DNA of 64,000 nucleotides from assembly GCF_000350225.1 (NCBI RefSeq), contig NW_005178996.1:175530-239529 (forward strand). The letters run 5' to 3'. Both the position numbers and the translations under genes were made by a program. The notes beneath the pieces were generated by a model. That model saw only the letters and a program-made list of their open reading frames with translations, did no database searches and was not told where the DNA came from. This DNA is from Chondrus crispus (taxonomy: Eukaryota > Rhodophyta > Florideophyceae > Gigartinales > Gigartinaceae). Shown here piece by piece: positions 20,130 through 32,658 of this stretch; the first letter of the stretch is position 1, and each line of letters opens with the position of its first letter.

Positions 20130-21661
20130 CCGCCAGTTTGTAAAAGGACGAAGAGAAACTAAATATTCATTCAATTCTTAATCTTCCTGTGTATTCAAAG
20201 CTGTTATTCTGGCGTTCTGCAGGAGGCTATTACCGAATGTGGTGCAAGGAACGATGGTCCGATGTTAACTGAGGCTAGAGGTCGGTGCACTAAGAGGAGC
20301 GGCGGCGGAGCGACAGAGGCGTCGTCTCTGGGGTGGACAGCTGGCGTGCGTGTGCGCGTGTGACAGGTGTACATGGGAATCGTGACAGGAATCATGACAA
20401 AATTAGAGGCAAAGCGACCATACAGCGACAGAAACCAGACATGGGAATCATGACACTCCCCCCGTCGCTGTGTGGTCGCGGCCTGGATGAGTAGGCGGGG
20501 GTGGGGGTGTGACTTTGATTTGCGCCGTGAGGTTGCGGAAGGGGTCGGTCCTGAGCGGCTTGGTCAGGATATCGGCGAGCATGTCCGCGCTGGGGACATG
20601 GGACATTTTGATGTGTCTTTTCTTGGCGTGTTGCGATAAGTAATGGTGACGCAGGTCGATGTACTTGCGTCTTTTCGTGGGGCCGGTGTTGTGGGCGACC
20701 CGGAGGGCGGACTGGTTGTCCATGAAAAAAGGGCTGGGGCTGGGGCTGACCATGCGCATGTCGACGAGAATCCTGCGAAGCCATGCGGTTTGTTGTACTG
20801 CCGCTGTGGCTGCGATATACTCCGTTTCGCAGGTGGAGAGGGCGGTTATTTTCTGCTTGAGGGAGCCCTAGCAGATGGGTGTGCCGTTGTACAGGTGGAC
20901 GATGCCTGAGATCGACTTGCGATCTGTGACGTCTGCGGCATGGTCGGCATCGGAGTACGTGGTAAGAAGGGATGCTGATGAAATAGGATGTGCGGCGGGT
21001 GTGTTAGGGTGCAGCTTGTGCTGCGCGGCGGGAAAAAATAACCCGTAGTTGGGCGTGTGTCGAAGGTAGCGCAGAAGGTGCTTCAGAGCGTTCCAATGGC
21101 GCTTTGTAGGAGCCTTCGAGGCGACCAAGAGACGATTCACGACGAAATAGATGTCAGAATGGGTCAAGTCTGCGATGTAGCGCAGATCACCAACTATTTG
21201 TTGGTACTCTTTGGCCTGCTTGTTCAGGGATTCGTCCTCGGGGGTGGGGCCGTGCAATCGAATGCTGTCTTGGTACGGGGTTAGTTTGCTGCTTGCGATG
21301 TGCATCTCGCATTTGCGGAGGATGGTAGCTATCGTGGTGGGCCGGCAGATATGGCGGGCGCCGTCGCGTGATTTGTGGACAGTCCATCCGAGCAGCGTCT
21401 TGGGTTCCCCTAAGCGTTTTATGGTGTACGCCGTTGTGCGTATTTTTGCGAAGTCGTCGAAGAGCGTGGTGGAGGTGGCTGCAACCGTGAATTCAACCAT
21501 GCTTATGGCCACGAAGGTTGCCACGTTGCGGGATATTTTGTGGAACAGACATGTGTTGGCTTCTGAATGGCGAAATCCGTGGCGGTGGAGGAGGGCGAAG
21601 ACGGCAGTGAGGTACGTGTAGCCTGCTTGTGGCGTGCCGTAAAGGTTTTGGAGGAGCTTGC
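20130..21661 (-). mobile_element. Minus-strand Copia element, 5' part separated by a later insertion
   Basis: Reverse transcriptase/RNase H coding sequence on the minus strand, ending abruptly at 21,661 where the LTR of the G-a element starts. Downstream of the stop (minus strand) a purine tract is followed by TGTCATGATTCCC near 20,455, probably the start of the 3' LTR, which runs towards about 20,200; its end is not defined. The first half of the element should lie beyond the G-a insertion, outside what can be joined here. Confidence 0.8.
20448..21661 (-). pseudogene. Copia reverse transcriptase/RNase H (broken)
   Basis: Reading leftwards: LYGTPQAGYTYL (reverse transcriptase), LGWTVHKSRDGARHI, GDLRYIADLTHSDIYFVVN, HLLRYLRHTPNYG, and RNase H with YSDADHAADVTDRKSISG. 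An in-frame TAG at 20,868-20,870 stands where Copia proteins have Trp, then the same frame continues (ITALSTCETEYIAA, ADMLADILTKPL) to the TGA/TAG region near 20,448. The catalytic YVDD position reads MVEF, so the enzyme would be dead even without the stop. Open sequence upstream of 21,661 belongs to the inserted LTR, not to this protein. Confidence 0.88.
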
Positions 21662-22342
21662 TGTAGCATAAACACCCCCAGCGATAGGGGTGTATGCACA
21701 GTTCGACCGAGACCGTTGTTGATCGGAAAGACGGGGGTGAAGCGGGACACCAGCTAACGGCACCGGGCAGCGGGCCCAGGTAGCGTGGTAGAGCGGGAAC
21801 GGAGAGGACGCCAGTACGCGCGAGCGGTTCGACGCCTCGACGCCCCGGCGCAGTACTGGGTAACGATCCAGTACCGACGGGCGGAGGCGGAGCCGGCTCG
21901 TGAGCGTACCGCACGCGTCCTCAACCCGCGCTCGGTGCCGCTCTAAGGTAGTTAGCGAGCGCTACCTTAGAATAAGCGGGAAGTCGGACCTTGACGGTCG
22001 GTGGGTCACAAGTCCGTGCTTGTCCCCCTCCACCGCCGCCGGTCCGCTCCATATTTAATATACAAAACAACCTATAACACTACAGTACCAAAGTACTGTA
22101 GTGGTCTACTGTAGCACCGATCGGACCGTACTGTAATACTGTCAGCCATCGTGGCTGACCGTACACGTGTGTGTGTGCGCTTCCGTCCCGCGCGTACACG
22201 TGTGCACGTGTGCACGTGCGCCCCGTACCCGAGGGGTACACGTGGCCACGCGCGGTAGTACTGTAGAGCATCGGGCTCTACAGCACTAGATCCCGTTGTT
22301 GATCTAATCTACCTAAAAAGCCCCAGGGGGGGTTATACTACA
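21662..22342 (-). repeat. 3' LTR of G-a
   Basis: Family-G LTR, 681 bp, TGTAGCATAA at the left and TTATACTACA at the right (near-inverted ends). It shares an internal GC-rich block (CGACGCCTCGACGCCCCGG, GACGGGCGGAGGCGG) and a string of palindromes with the LTRs at 31,680, 40,625 and 53,036. Confidence 0.88.
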
Positions 22343-22747
22343 CGGCCTCCCCCTTAAGCGGGGACGTCCGCGTCCACGGGTGCTTGTAGAGCGCGAGCTA
22401 TGTCTGACCGCGTAGTCGACACGGTCCTTCCCGTTCGCGCTGGCGACTTCGTTTTCCGGTCGTCGTCCTTCGTGTCTCGCCCCGCCCTCATTTGCGCGCG
22501 TGCCGGGCTTTTCCTTCTCGCTTCGCCCTCTGGCTATCCTCCCTGTCCCTCGCTGCGTCTCTTTTCCCCTCCTCGCGCGTCCTTGCGCGCATCCGCGGAT
22601 CGATCCGTCATCATCCTTCTGTCCCCTACGTGGGGACACGTCTTCCCGTTTCCGCCCTTAGACCCGCGGCCGTCGTTCGTCCCCTTTTTGAGCTTACCAA
22701 TTCGTTCTCACGTCCGCGTGGCTGGTCCCCTTCTTTGGGACCCTAAT

Positions 22748-24990
22748 ATGACAGGCCTTCCGCCCGTTCGTGGAGGTCCTGTTCCGGCTTTGTCACTCGC
22801 CCGCCGGGGGTCAGAGGCGCCGGCACTCCCCTCTCCTGCTATTGGCGACGCTACCCCCGTCGAGGGGGACGGGGCATGCGAGGTTCTTCCGGTGGACTCC
22901 GCCCTGCCGGTCTCTCGTGCGTGGCCGCTTGAGCGGCCCTTCCAGAAGTCGCGGGGAGCCCGCGACCTTACAGTATCCGAGGAATTGGTTGCTCCTTCGT
23001 CGGCGGCTCGCTCGCCGGCGATTCCACCGGCTCCGGCGTCCGAGGGCTCGGTGCCCGTTCGTGGCACGCGCGCCGACTGTGCGATCGAAGTATGTCAAGG
23101 AGGGCGAGCCATGGAACCGCACGACTGGCTGTACCAGCCGACTGAGGGCTCATACGGGGCCTTCCGCAGCTGCCGGCGCCCCGGGGCGTTACCGACCGCC
23201 ACTCGACTCGGCACTGCCATGGGGGAGGAGGCAGCCGACGCCTCCGCCCAGTGGTTAGGGGTGCCCCTAAAGCGGTCGATTCCGCTACCGCTTGGTCGCT
23301 TGACGCACCCGTGGCGCCGTCACGCTCGGTCGGGCGTCACGGTCGGCGAACTCTTGGCGAGGACGTACTTGCGTCCCGATCTACTACGGGTCCGTGCCAT
23401 ATACGAAAATGGCTTGACGGAGGGGGCGTCCCTCGCCTTGGGGCGCTTATTATCGGAGGGGGACGGTGCCCCCTATCAGATTCCGGACGCAGTGCCGGGG
23501 GATAGGACGTTCGCCTATGGTGTGGAGGAGGTGAAGTACGTCGACCGGATGTCGACGTACTTGTTCCACCAGGGCACCCGAAGTCCCCGTCGTTTCATCC
23601 TTTCGGAGGTAACAGGGCTGTACGTCAACCCCCGTCCTCGTGCCTTTTCGAAAGCTCGTGCGGCTCTTCAGAAATCCGACTGCTCTCTCATGCGTCTCCG
23701 CCATATCGCCTTGGCGCCGACCGATTGGTCGGCGTACCGCCACACCGAAGAGGAAGACGGACGGGTCTTCCCGTCCGCCGCGTTTTACCCGGGTCTATCA
23801 CGAAGCGATTTTCCGGGACTTCCGGCGAGCGTAGGGGAGGCACTCCCTCGTTGGGGGTGCATCCGTTGCTCCCCTACGCTTTGAAGCACTTCGGCTTCGC
23901 GTGTAACGGCCCCACGCACCCGGCCTACGGGGACTTGGTCTACAATTTCGAATGTGAATGGGCGTGGTCCCTGTGTAACGCCCTTATGTAGGAGGTTGCG
24001 TTGCACGGGAGGGCCTTCGTGCAGCCCCTCGGCGTACTGTTCTTCCTCGGTCGGGTCTTGCCGTCGCTCCCCAATGGAACGTTACACTCCTTGGAGCGCG
24101 GCTCTCCGCACATCCCGTGGTCCTATTTCTCGGTCCTCGACTTAATGCACCGCGCCGTTGCGGTGCCCGAACGTAACCGCCGCCCCTGGACGGATTACAA
24201 GACAGGAATCCGAAGCCTCTTCCTTGCATATGACTGCCGGACCGACTCCTTCGTGGCCCGCCCGAGCGTGCTGGCTGCGGGGCCGTCCCGTAGCAAAGGG
24301 GTGGTAGGCTCGACGGTGCGGGAGACGCGACAGAAGAGGTATCGTGACCTCGACGGCGAGCCCCCAGCCATCGCGTTGGCTGGGGCTGGCACAGTGAGGC
24401 CTCCTCCCGATGTCGGTTACCATACCGGGCCGGGGTCTACGTTACCTCCACTCCCCTCCCTCGGTTCCGTTGGGGGTCCGGGTACCCAACGGACCATCGC
24501 GCTCAGTCTTACCCTAGCTCGTGGCGAAATTACGGCAATCCCCCGGTTGTCCCGTGCCCTGGGGAACTTAGTCGATCGGACCTGGAACGTGGAGGAATTA
24601 CTTCGGGCCCTGACGAATTGGTATCTCGAGCGCAGTAGCGAAGCGCGCCGCCTCGGAGCGGAGCGTCATGCCTTTTCTGTCGAACGGGACTCCCTCGCGG
24701 CCCAGCTCCACGGCGCTCAGGGCGAACTCGAGGCCCTACGCGACGCCTCTACGCGACGCGGCGAGCGATCTCTAGCGCGCCATGGCCGAACGCGATCGGT
24801 ACCGTGGTGAGCGAGATTTTCTCAGAGCCGCTTGTCTCGAACCCGCGTGGTCGGCTTCCGTACCGCGGCAGAGTCTTCGAGACCCTTACAAAGGTCGCCG
24901 GTACGGCCATTCGGCGATCGACGGACCTGCGACCTCGGCTGATCCATCTCAGGATCGGGTCCCCACGAGGAGGTAGCGCTTCCACCTCTC
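22748..24990 (+). pseudogene. Antisense ORF of family G, copy 1 (unknown protein, damaged)
   Basis: Long frame opposite to the element's gag-pol, in the space between pol and the 3' LTR. From ATG 22,748 it runs through a Pro/Ala-rich region, then a conserved part (VTVGELLARTYLRPDLLRV; PGDRTFAYGVEEVKYVDRM; VTGLYVNPRPRAFSKARAAL; DWSAYRHTEEEDGRVFPSA; LGVHPLLPYALKHFGFA; RRPWTDYKTGIRSLFLAYD; FVARPS) and a heptad-like C-terminus (ERDRYRGERDFLRAA). Frames are broken by a 1-bp loss near 23,847, a TAG at 23,989 and a shift near 24,760. The same protein is encoded by copy 2 (32,659 and 59,694), so it evolved as a protein. No known domain is recognised. It could be an accessory retrotransposon protein, or a captured host gene. 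Confidence 0.75.
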
Positions 24991-27900
24991 CACGAGACGG
25001 GGGCTGACGTGCCTTCGCACCCCAGCTACTGTCCTTCGAGAGGACGTGCTTCTGGTTCGTCGGCCCCCGCGCACGGTGCGAACCGTTGAGCGTACAGTGC
25101 TACTGACGCTTTAACCTCCCTCGATAGTTCCCTTCTCGTAATGCCCCTAAGGCACCGTCCCGTTCTGATGTGCTGCCGTAGACCGGGTGAGAGACGACTT
25201 CTGAGGGCCGGTGTGTTACAAACGAATCCGATCGGAATGCGGAACGGGCGGATCGTTTGCCCGTATCTACTCCTGGTATCTCTCCGAGGAATAGAGGAGC
25301 GAGGCGACCTCCCTCAGGTCCTTGTCTGTTGCCGCGTCGGACAGCACGATTCAGAGCCACGTCTCCTACCGCACGTGTCGAGGTCATGGGGGACGTGCGT
25401 ACGTCATGCTCCTCTCTACGACGCTCTTCCCCAGGCCGCCCCCATCCATGGGAGGCGCGAGCAGGGGCGTGTCCCGACAGCATATTGTCCGAGACCCCTT
25501 GCCCGAATGCGCATGCGTGTGCGTCATTACCGTCGTGCACGCTGGTTGCCCCTTTCTGACGAGTTGCGTCTCGTCGGCCCCTGCGTCGGAGCGTTTATCT
25601 CATGGCACTGTGTTTCCGGAGGCACACGCGTCGTAGGCCCCCGCCTGCCTTTTATACCCCCTTTTCGACGGAGTGGGTCCGAGGCGGGGGCGTCAATTGG
25701 CGCCCCACCGCCATGGGACACCCTCACAACGCGGTATTATCGAAAGCGCCTTGCCTCCCTCCGTGGGCCGGCAAGCATTCCGAGTGTCCGCCGAGCGAAC
25801 GAGCTTCCCCATCGATGCGCACCGGGGAGAGGAGGACCGGAGTCGGGTTGAGGCAGGGACCTCGGCTGAGATGATGCTCTCGCTCCGGCGGAGTTTGACG
25901 AGCTCCCGTTGGTCGGCGCGCTCTTACCGGGGTGAGGGAGCGCACATGAGTGATTTTCCCTGCACCCAATTTAACGAGCTCCCATTGGTCGGCCCCGCCG
26001 ACTTCCTCCTTTCAGCCTAAGGGGGCTTGTGGATCGAACCTCCCTGTTCGCTCGTCACCTCCCCTTCCCCCGGGGGGCGCGCTCCGGCACGCGGTCTTGT
26101 CTCCCGTCGTGGTGGGTCTCGATCTATCCTTAACTTCGGCTCCCTCCGCATGCATCTTCTGAGAGGCCGTAGTCAACACCCTTATTCGGAAGGCTTAATC
26201 GTTCCAATGCCGTGTACCCTCCGGGCTCAGGGGTCGGGTAATCCTGCCCTTCCTGACTTGAGTTCGTCGACGAGCCCAAGTGTTCCATCCCGTAGATCGT
26301 CCTTCGCTCCTTCGTGAGGTCCCGGTACTCCCCTCTCCTTACTCGGAAAAGTAAAAAAGAGGCAGGGGCAGAGTGCGCTGAACAAAGGGGCAAGGGTACG
26401 CGTCTGTCAGCGCAACTACTGGCTACTGGTGGGGACGTGTCGGACGGGTCCCCACCAAGCGTGTCGTCTCACGGGAGGGTCCCGCGCATGCGAGCGCCGC
26501 CCGCGTCAGTCTGCCCTCTGTGATCCCCTATCGTCAGGCAAAAACGGCCCTGCTACAACGACACCGGGTCGGTGGAAGCCCGCCTTCCCCCCCCCCCACT
26601 CGGGGGCGTAGTTCCCTTGACTGGCGTATTGGGGTAGCGGTATTCCCTCGAATCGTCGCCCTCGAGGCGGACGTTGCGACAGACGGAGCTCGTCCCAGAC
26701 CTCGCCTTCGTCGTCGAGTATTCGACCTCGATCTTGTGAGGGCGACCGGGTTTTATTCCATACTTACGCGTGATCGTCCGCACGTGGCGGGAGAGGGAAG
26801 CGGGGAGGAGTCGATCGGGCGACTTGAGGCACGCCTCCCGACTCCCAACGACGTCCTCCTCCGCAATTCTACGTCTCCTTCCGCCCAACGAGGGGCGGAA
26901 GGTCACGAGGCGGCGTCGGCGTCGTCACACGCGGCGCGTCGCGACGCCTCGTGTTGCCAAGGCCCGGGTGAGCGTCCTAGCCCGCCTTTCTGCGATCCGC
27001 GGCACTGTGCCTGATTGAATTCGTCCCCGCGCACGCATTGGTGGCAACAGAACGAAACGTTAGACAGTAGCCAAGAGCGTGGGTGCTGGTATTCCGTGTT
27101 GCCGTCGGCACCGAGCGCGGGTGGTTCGCAGCATCTTCTAGCGTCCTCGGCGGTGTCGCGCGCTTAATGTCGACGCGTTCCGCGCGTACTCTACCCCGGG
27201 GAGGCGTCGGTTCCTGATCGTGTGTCGAAGGGTCCGTAACGGCGGGTCTTGTGGGGTACGCGTCTCCGAGCGCCTTCTGCCTTCGGCAGTGGAGATTCAG
27301 ATGGGCGGGGGATACGTGTGCTCCTCTCCTCACCAACTGTGGCCGGCCGGACCTCCGTTGAGCACGGGGAGAGGGACGGCTTGTCGTCCGAGATGTCGGG
27401 GCACCTGCTCGAAGCGGGCGCACGCGACCACCTCACGCCTGCTTCCCTTCCCGGTCAGGGGGCGGACGTGTGTACCTTCTCGCGAGCCATTGTACCCCCG
27501 GGCAGCGCCGTCCGCCTTTTCTTTGCCTATCGTATGGCGTGCAGTAACTGTGCACGCCGCGCACGTGCGGCTGTAATTTTTTCTCCCTTAATTTTTTCGT
27601 TGTTTTCGGGGTATGGTGGCGGCAGTGGTTTGATGATGACGCAATCAGTGTCGTGGCATGGCGCGCGCCTCCGGCGTCGCTCACGTGTAACGTTCTCCTC
27701 CCTTGCAATTTTCCTTATTACAGGGCCTGTCTCGGCGGCGGGATTTTGGGGTATCTCGAGCCTGTGTGTGGATATCACTGTTCCTCGGATCGCGTTGCTC
27801 GCGCTTGCTCGCTCTTACTTAACTGCCCTGGCGCGCGTTCACCCGACGCAGCTCCACTCTCCTGCTCATCTGTCAGGGCGTTTTGCGCGTTTTCTCGCGT

Positions 27901-28400
27901 ACTACCCCTATCGATAGGGTCATGACCACGTCGTCCGTCGGGTGATCGGACCCGGATGCGGACTGAGGGCTCGAAGTGAGCCCCAACCTTCTCGGATATT
28001 CCGAGACACAAGCGACGGGCATTCTGGTCGCTTACTCTGCCCACCGAGGGCTCTCGTGAATCGACTGCTGATCGCCTCGTTCGTTGGGCGCCTCTCCTCG
28101 CCGTGGTTGCTGGACTTAACGGATCCTCCGGCAATCTTGTTCGGGGGGGGGGTCGTCTGACTTTTCCGATCCGAACGGGGTTTTGCGGTCCTCGTAATGT
28201 CGGTCATTACGAGGGCCCCACATTTTTTCAGGCAGTTCGTACTGTCCTGTTCTTATGTCTCGCGTCCTTGACGTCCGAGAAGTCAAGACGACTTGACTTG
28301 AACACGTCCCCTGCTGTGACCCTCCGATAGGGTCCCCCGTCCTCCTTCGCTTCCCCTTCTAGTCTGTTTGTGCAGGCTGGGGTTAATCCGAGAAGGAGCG
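24991..28400. other. GC-rich non-coding part of G-a
   Basis: About 3.4 kb between the antisense ORF and pol. GC-rich DNA gives many chance frames in all directions, none conserved in the sister element. A C10 run lies near 26,588. Near 27,575-27,640 a T-rich plus GGTGGCGG stretch resembles 44,765-44,815 in element G-1, so this is part of the element's 3' region. Confidence 0.6.
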
Positions 28401-28415
28401 GTTGAGGGGCCCCCC

Positions 28416-29424
28416 TTAAACGTGAACGTCCGCGTTCACGGTTTGGGTGAGGTCTCTGCCGGCATGTCTCCTGAGGCGTTGGGCGTAACGAAACACCAAC
28501 TCCTCCGGGACGTGAGTCCGCGCAGTCCAAGTGGGTGTGTCGTACTCCGCCCACTTGATGAGGAACTCCGTAGTTCCGTCTTCCATGACTCGATGTCTCA
28601 GCAGCCGTTCGACTGCATACTGCGTTCCCGCGGTGACCTCATCGGCGAGGTCCCGCGGGGTCGTCGTACTTGCTCGTGGCGCGTCTATCGGAGACGGCGC
28701 GTACACGCAACGGTCGGGGTGGACTTGCTCGGTGACCCCATCACGATCGATCGTGATGGTTCGGCGGTCATTGGCGAGCACGCGGTAGGGTCCGACAGCG
28801 GGCGAGGCGAGCTTGTTCGATGTCTTAGCCCCATCGGTGGGGTTTAGATATAAGTATTCTCCGGGTAGGAGCCGGGAATTAATACGTCGTATGTGCTTAT
28901 CGAAGTCGCGCTTGTAGCGAGCCTGCGTCCGACGCAGGCTCCCATAGGCCTTTCGGATAGTCGAGTCCAAGGTCTTGAGGAACTCGGCACGTTGGTTCCC
29001 CCTATCCGAAGGGGGCGCGTCGCCGTCCGCCCGTCGGAGGGAGAACTCCGGCGGTGGCCTGCTGAGCACGAGCTCAAACAGAGTCGTGCGTGTGGTGCGA
29101 TGTACGTGGGAGTTGTACGCATACGTAAGCGGCCCCACGTACACATCCCAGTCGTCCTGGTGATCACCCACGTAGTTCCGCAGCATCGAGGCTATTGTTA
29201 CGTTATATCGCTCGACTTGCCCGTTCGGCTGGGGATGGTACGCCGAAGTGTACAAATTCGTTGTCCCCAGGACGCGGCAAGTGCTGTGGAAGAACTTGGC
29301 ATTAAACTGAGGGCCGTTGTCCGAAAGCAACGTGCGAGGGACGCCATACTTAAGCACCCACCAGTCGCAGAACGCAACAGCGACCGTGTACGCTGTTATC
29401 GTGCGGAGCGCAACGACTTGCGTT
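28416..29424 (-). pseudogene. Chromovirus pol, C-terminal half: integrase core and chromodomain
   Basis: Same protein as the end of the pol at 45,622-48,162. Visible parts: VLKYGVPRTLLSDNGPQFNA (catalytic Asp), HPQPNGQVERYN (catalytic Glu), and a C-terminal chromodomain (QYAVERLLRHRV, then EFLIKWAEYDTPTWTARTHV). The frame continues upstream to 29,424 (VVALRTITAYTVAVAFCDWW) and is then cut by the LTR of G-e. The chromodomain places it among chromoviruses, whose integrase is steered to modified chromatin. The stop lies in the conserved pol-end motif next to the purine tract. Confidence 0.88.
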
Positions 29425-29599
29425 TGTGGTATAACCCCAGACGCAAATTAGATTAGGATTGAATCAGGGACAGTAAGCCAACGAGCCTTACAGCCATGGG
29501 CGCACACACGTGTCCTCCACATGTACGGGACGTGTACTACACGTGGACTGTCAGCCCCGCCGGCTGACAGCGTTACAGTGTCGGTAGACCGGCACTACT

Positions 29600-30813
29600 T
29601 GTAGTGCAATAATGGGCTCTACAGGGGGGTGAAAAGAAAGGAAAATATTTGGATTTGGATATGAAAAGTAGTCCGGGTTGGGGGGACACACGTGTGAATA
29701 AGTGCACAGTTTTAATTTTTAATTATTTTATTTAGTTAATTAGTTGGCATTAATTTTGCTGACACTAGATTAGATGTAGGATCTAACGCCGCGAGCTACT
29801 GTAGTGGCTCCGGCGGGGCGATATATACCTTAGCCCTCTGACCACCAAGTCAGCAAAGGTAACCCGAGTTGCTGGAGTTGAATGTCGCCTTGGTCGAAGT
29901 CCGTCTCTACCAAGACGCTCCCTTTTACCTAAGCCTACGGCATCCTCTATTGCTCGGGGGTTCCCTTTTCTCTTTCCTTTATTTCCCTATCCCTTTGTAT
30001 CTCTATTTCTACATATTTTTCCCTTATCTTGTGTTGGTGCCATCGGTGTCGGTTGCGACCGAACCGGTGTAGGTGTTTCGAGCCATCGGGCGGCACGGTT
30101 GACGTAGCGCTGCTACTTTCATTTCATCCCGTCGGGCTGCGCTGCGACGCCCCCGTCGAAGGCCTTGTCGCGTCACAAGGTGTCGAAGAAGCTCAACGAG
30201 CATTGGCCTTACAACCCGCGATTTCGGGTTGTTTTTTCATTTTTGCTTTTTGCTTGTTTATTCATGCAGAAACTGAGAAACTTCATGATTCTTCATGAAG
30301 AAACGACTTCAGACAATGGTAGCCACGACTTACACGTTACATCGCCATGATGGAGATGGGCTACAGGGACCCTAGGAAGGCATGGGGGATCTCGATTTCG
30401 ATGGTTGATCGCGATTATCGGTGGGTCGCCTGAAGAAGGCCGAAGTGGTGATTTTTTCATTTTGCAGCATTATCTGGCAGTTTTTGCGCGCAATTGCGCG
30501 CAAAAACATGATTTAATGAAATCGCGGCTTACAACCCAGTGGAACCGGGGTACCTACGTACGCGCCCCACCCCACACTCGTCGAGCAGATCACTTCGCAA
30601 GTCTCTACCACACCGATCCCGGGCCGGGCTATTTCTATGTGCCCCCCTAGCACGGATCTGAGCTACAACGAGTCGCAAGCTCGTTTAAACGGAGAAGGGA
30701 GAGTCGGACACTCCGTAGCGCTGTGCCATCAGCAGTTGTTCTTTTTGCTGCTGTTGTTGTTTTTGCTGGACCATCGGACCGCGGTCTCTGCCCGACAGGC
30801 GCATTGCACTACT
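29600..30813 (+). repeat. Solo LTR of family H
   Basis: 1,214-bp H-type LTR with terminal inverted repeats TGTAGTGCAAT and ATTGCACTACT (last base changed from A). It is flanked by the 5-bp target duplication CTACT (29,595-29,599 and 30,814-30,818) and interrupts the G-e LTR, which continues on both sides. No primer-binding site or internal region is present, so it is the product of LTR-LTR recombination. A TATATA lies near 29,821. Confidence 0.88.
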
Positions 30814-31237
30814 CTACTGTAGAGTTATGATGTACTACAATGTACATTGAATATGAGCGGACCGCCGGCGGTGGGGGACGACAAGCACGGACTTGTCAAG
30901 GATCCTCCACCTTGGCCCGCCCGCTTACTTTTAGGTACTTCCGTCCGTTTTACCTAGGAGTCGCACCTCGCGCGGGTTGAGGACGCGCGTAGCACACCCA
31001 CGAGCCGGCTCCGCCTCCGCCCGTCGGTACTGGATCGTCACCCAGTACCGCTCCGGGGCGTCGAGGCGTAGAACCGCTCGCGCGTGCACGCGTCCTCCCC
31101 GATCCCGCTCTACCACCGCTACCTCGAGCCCGTGCTCGGTACCGTGGGTGGGCCGTGCTTCTATCTTCCCGCCGATCGGGGTCTTTACGAACTGTCAGTA
31201 CTCACCCCCCTCGTCGTTGGGGGTGATTATACTACAG

Positions 31238-31250
31238 TGGTCTCCCGTCC
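31238..31250 (+). other. Primer-binding site of G-e
   Basis: TGGTCTCCCGTCC one base after the LTR end. The first ten bases equal those of the family-H sites at 35,327 and 61,266. Confidence 0.7.
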
Positions 31251-31313
31251 TAGAAGAATCTCAAGATCGAACCGAGAAGACTATCGTTTACCTCCGCGTC
31301 CGTACGTGTCGAG

Positions 31314-31538
31314 ATGGGTGGCGAATACCGCACCTCGATTCACTCCGAGCCCGCCGATGTGCGAGAGGCAGCGCTCCGCGTCCGAGTCGGCGACGGCGAC
31401 GCTGGTCGTCAAGACCGCGAACTGTCGCCCGACTTCTCGGAAGGACGCGCTGGCGCGATGTACGATCGCATCGCGGAGTATATCGAAGATATCCGAACAT
31501 CTCTCCGTATCGACGTCTCATACAGCGTTACTACATAG
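31314..31538 (+). CDS. Possible N-terminal gag fragment of G-e
   Basis: 74 codons from ATG 31,314 (MGGEYRTSIHSEPADVRE) to a TAG, about 75 bp after the primer-binding site, where gag should start in this family. The G-1 gag N-terminus is lost in a sequence gap, so it cannot be compared. A TATAAAAATAG follows near 31,544. Weak call. Confidence 0.3.
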   Translation: MGGEYRTSIHSEPADVREAALRVRVGDGDAGRQDRELSPDFSEGRAGAMYDRIAEYIEDIRTSLRIDVSYSVTT

Positions 31539-31679
31539 CCCCCTATAAAAATAGAGCGTCCCCGCGATGGATATTACCCGTGCATCTTGTCACCAGCGGG
31601 GGTTGCGGTCTCTGTTCTGCCTTCGTGCCGCACATCCGGGGGTAGCATTTGGAGATGCGAGGATGGCTCGGGGGAAACC

Positions 31680-32313
31680 TGTAGCATAAACACCCCAACG
31701 GCGGGGGTGTATGCGCAGTCCGCGTAAGAGACCCTGTAGAACGCCGGAAGAACAGAAAGGACCAGTAAGCAACGCGTGAGGAAGGACACGGGCCGGTAGC
31801 GGTGGTAGAGCAGGTCGGGTCGCGAACGCGTTAGTCTACGCGGTGGAAAGGATCGACGCCTCGACGCCCCGGCGCTGCACTGGGTGACGTTCCAGTACCG
31901 ACGGGCGGAGGCGGATCCTGGCTCACATGCGCACGTACGCGCCCGCTATCCGTGTCCTTCTACTCTAAAGCGCGAACAGAGAGAGCATGCCCGAGTTAGA
32001 GTATGCGTTCCGGGTTAGCCGGCGGTGAGGGTCTGGCCAAGCCGATGCTTGCCTTCTCCCCGCCGCCGTCGGCTCCCCATATTTTTAATATACAAGTCGT
32101 CGCGTCTATCATACAGGGCTACAGTACAGTCCGTACTGTACTCTAGCGCGTTACAGTGCTGAGCTACCGTGCTCAGCTACTGAAGCGCTGTCAATACACG
32201 TGTGCACGCTCGCGCTGTCAGTACAAGTGTGATCGCGCGCGCTGATAGTACACGTGTTGGCGCGAGCGCGCGATCTAATTCTAAATCTAATTCTGATCTG
32301 CGCTCATGCTACA
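31680..32313 (-). repeat. 3' LTR of G-b
   Basis: 634 bp, TGTAGCATAA to TCATGCTACA, followed by CGGCCCCTCCCC and the pol-end motif GTGAACGCCCGCGTTCAC. Same layout as the LTRs of G-a and G-1. Confidence 0.88.
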
Positions 32314-32658
32314 CGGCCCCTCCCCAAGAGTGAACGCCCGCGTTCACCCTGGGCTTGAGGAGGATGCACCCTGACTGTCCCGTCCCATCTCGCCCCCGTG
32401 TTTACCGTCGCCGTCCAAGTCCGCTCTCGTGACCTCTTTTCCTTCCACGATCGGTGCCTTTCGCTTCCTGTTTGTCGCACGCGGCGGTCCTCTGAGTCCC
32501 TCCGCCCCCTTTTTGGCGTTGCGTCCCCCCTGCCCTCGCGTTGTCGCGTTTCGTTTCTTGCCGCCTCGGGCCGTTCTTCTTACCATCTTCTTCGCGTCTC
32601 TTCCCGCGCTGCCCTTGCTGTACTTACGTCGGTGCATCGTGCCGCGGGGTACCTCGTC

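Larger units (their letters stand above)
21662..29424 (-). mobile_element. Chromovirus G-a (minus strand), truncated by a later insertion
   Basis: From the element's 3' end on the left: 3' LTR 21,662-22,342; pol-end/purine-tract motif (about 22,345-22,375); an antisense ORF on the plus strand (22,748-24,990); a non-coding stretch; a second pol-end motif near 28,410; and pol on the minus strand up to 29,424, where another LTR begins. It was inserted into the Copia element at 21,661. The right half is not in the window. Confidence 0.82.
29425..31679 (+). mobile_element. Chromovirus G-e (plus strand): 5' LTR and leader only
   Basis: A family-G LTR in the opposite orientation to G-a, G-b and G-1: 29,425-29,599 plus 30,819-31,236, split by a solo H LTR. 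It starts TGTGGTATAACCCC and ends GATTATACTACA. TGGTCTCCCGTCC follows at 31,238 and is the primer-binding site. About 440 bp of leader remain before G-b interrupts at 31,680. It was itself inserted into pol of G-a. Confidence 0.8.

Noticed and set aside
22400-28400. Many long GC-rich open frames on both strands (for example 27,249-27,917)
   Set aside because: High GC lowers stop frequency; these frames have no domain, no conservation in the sister element and biased Arg/Pro/Ala/Ser composition.
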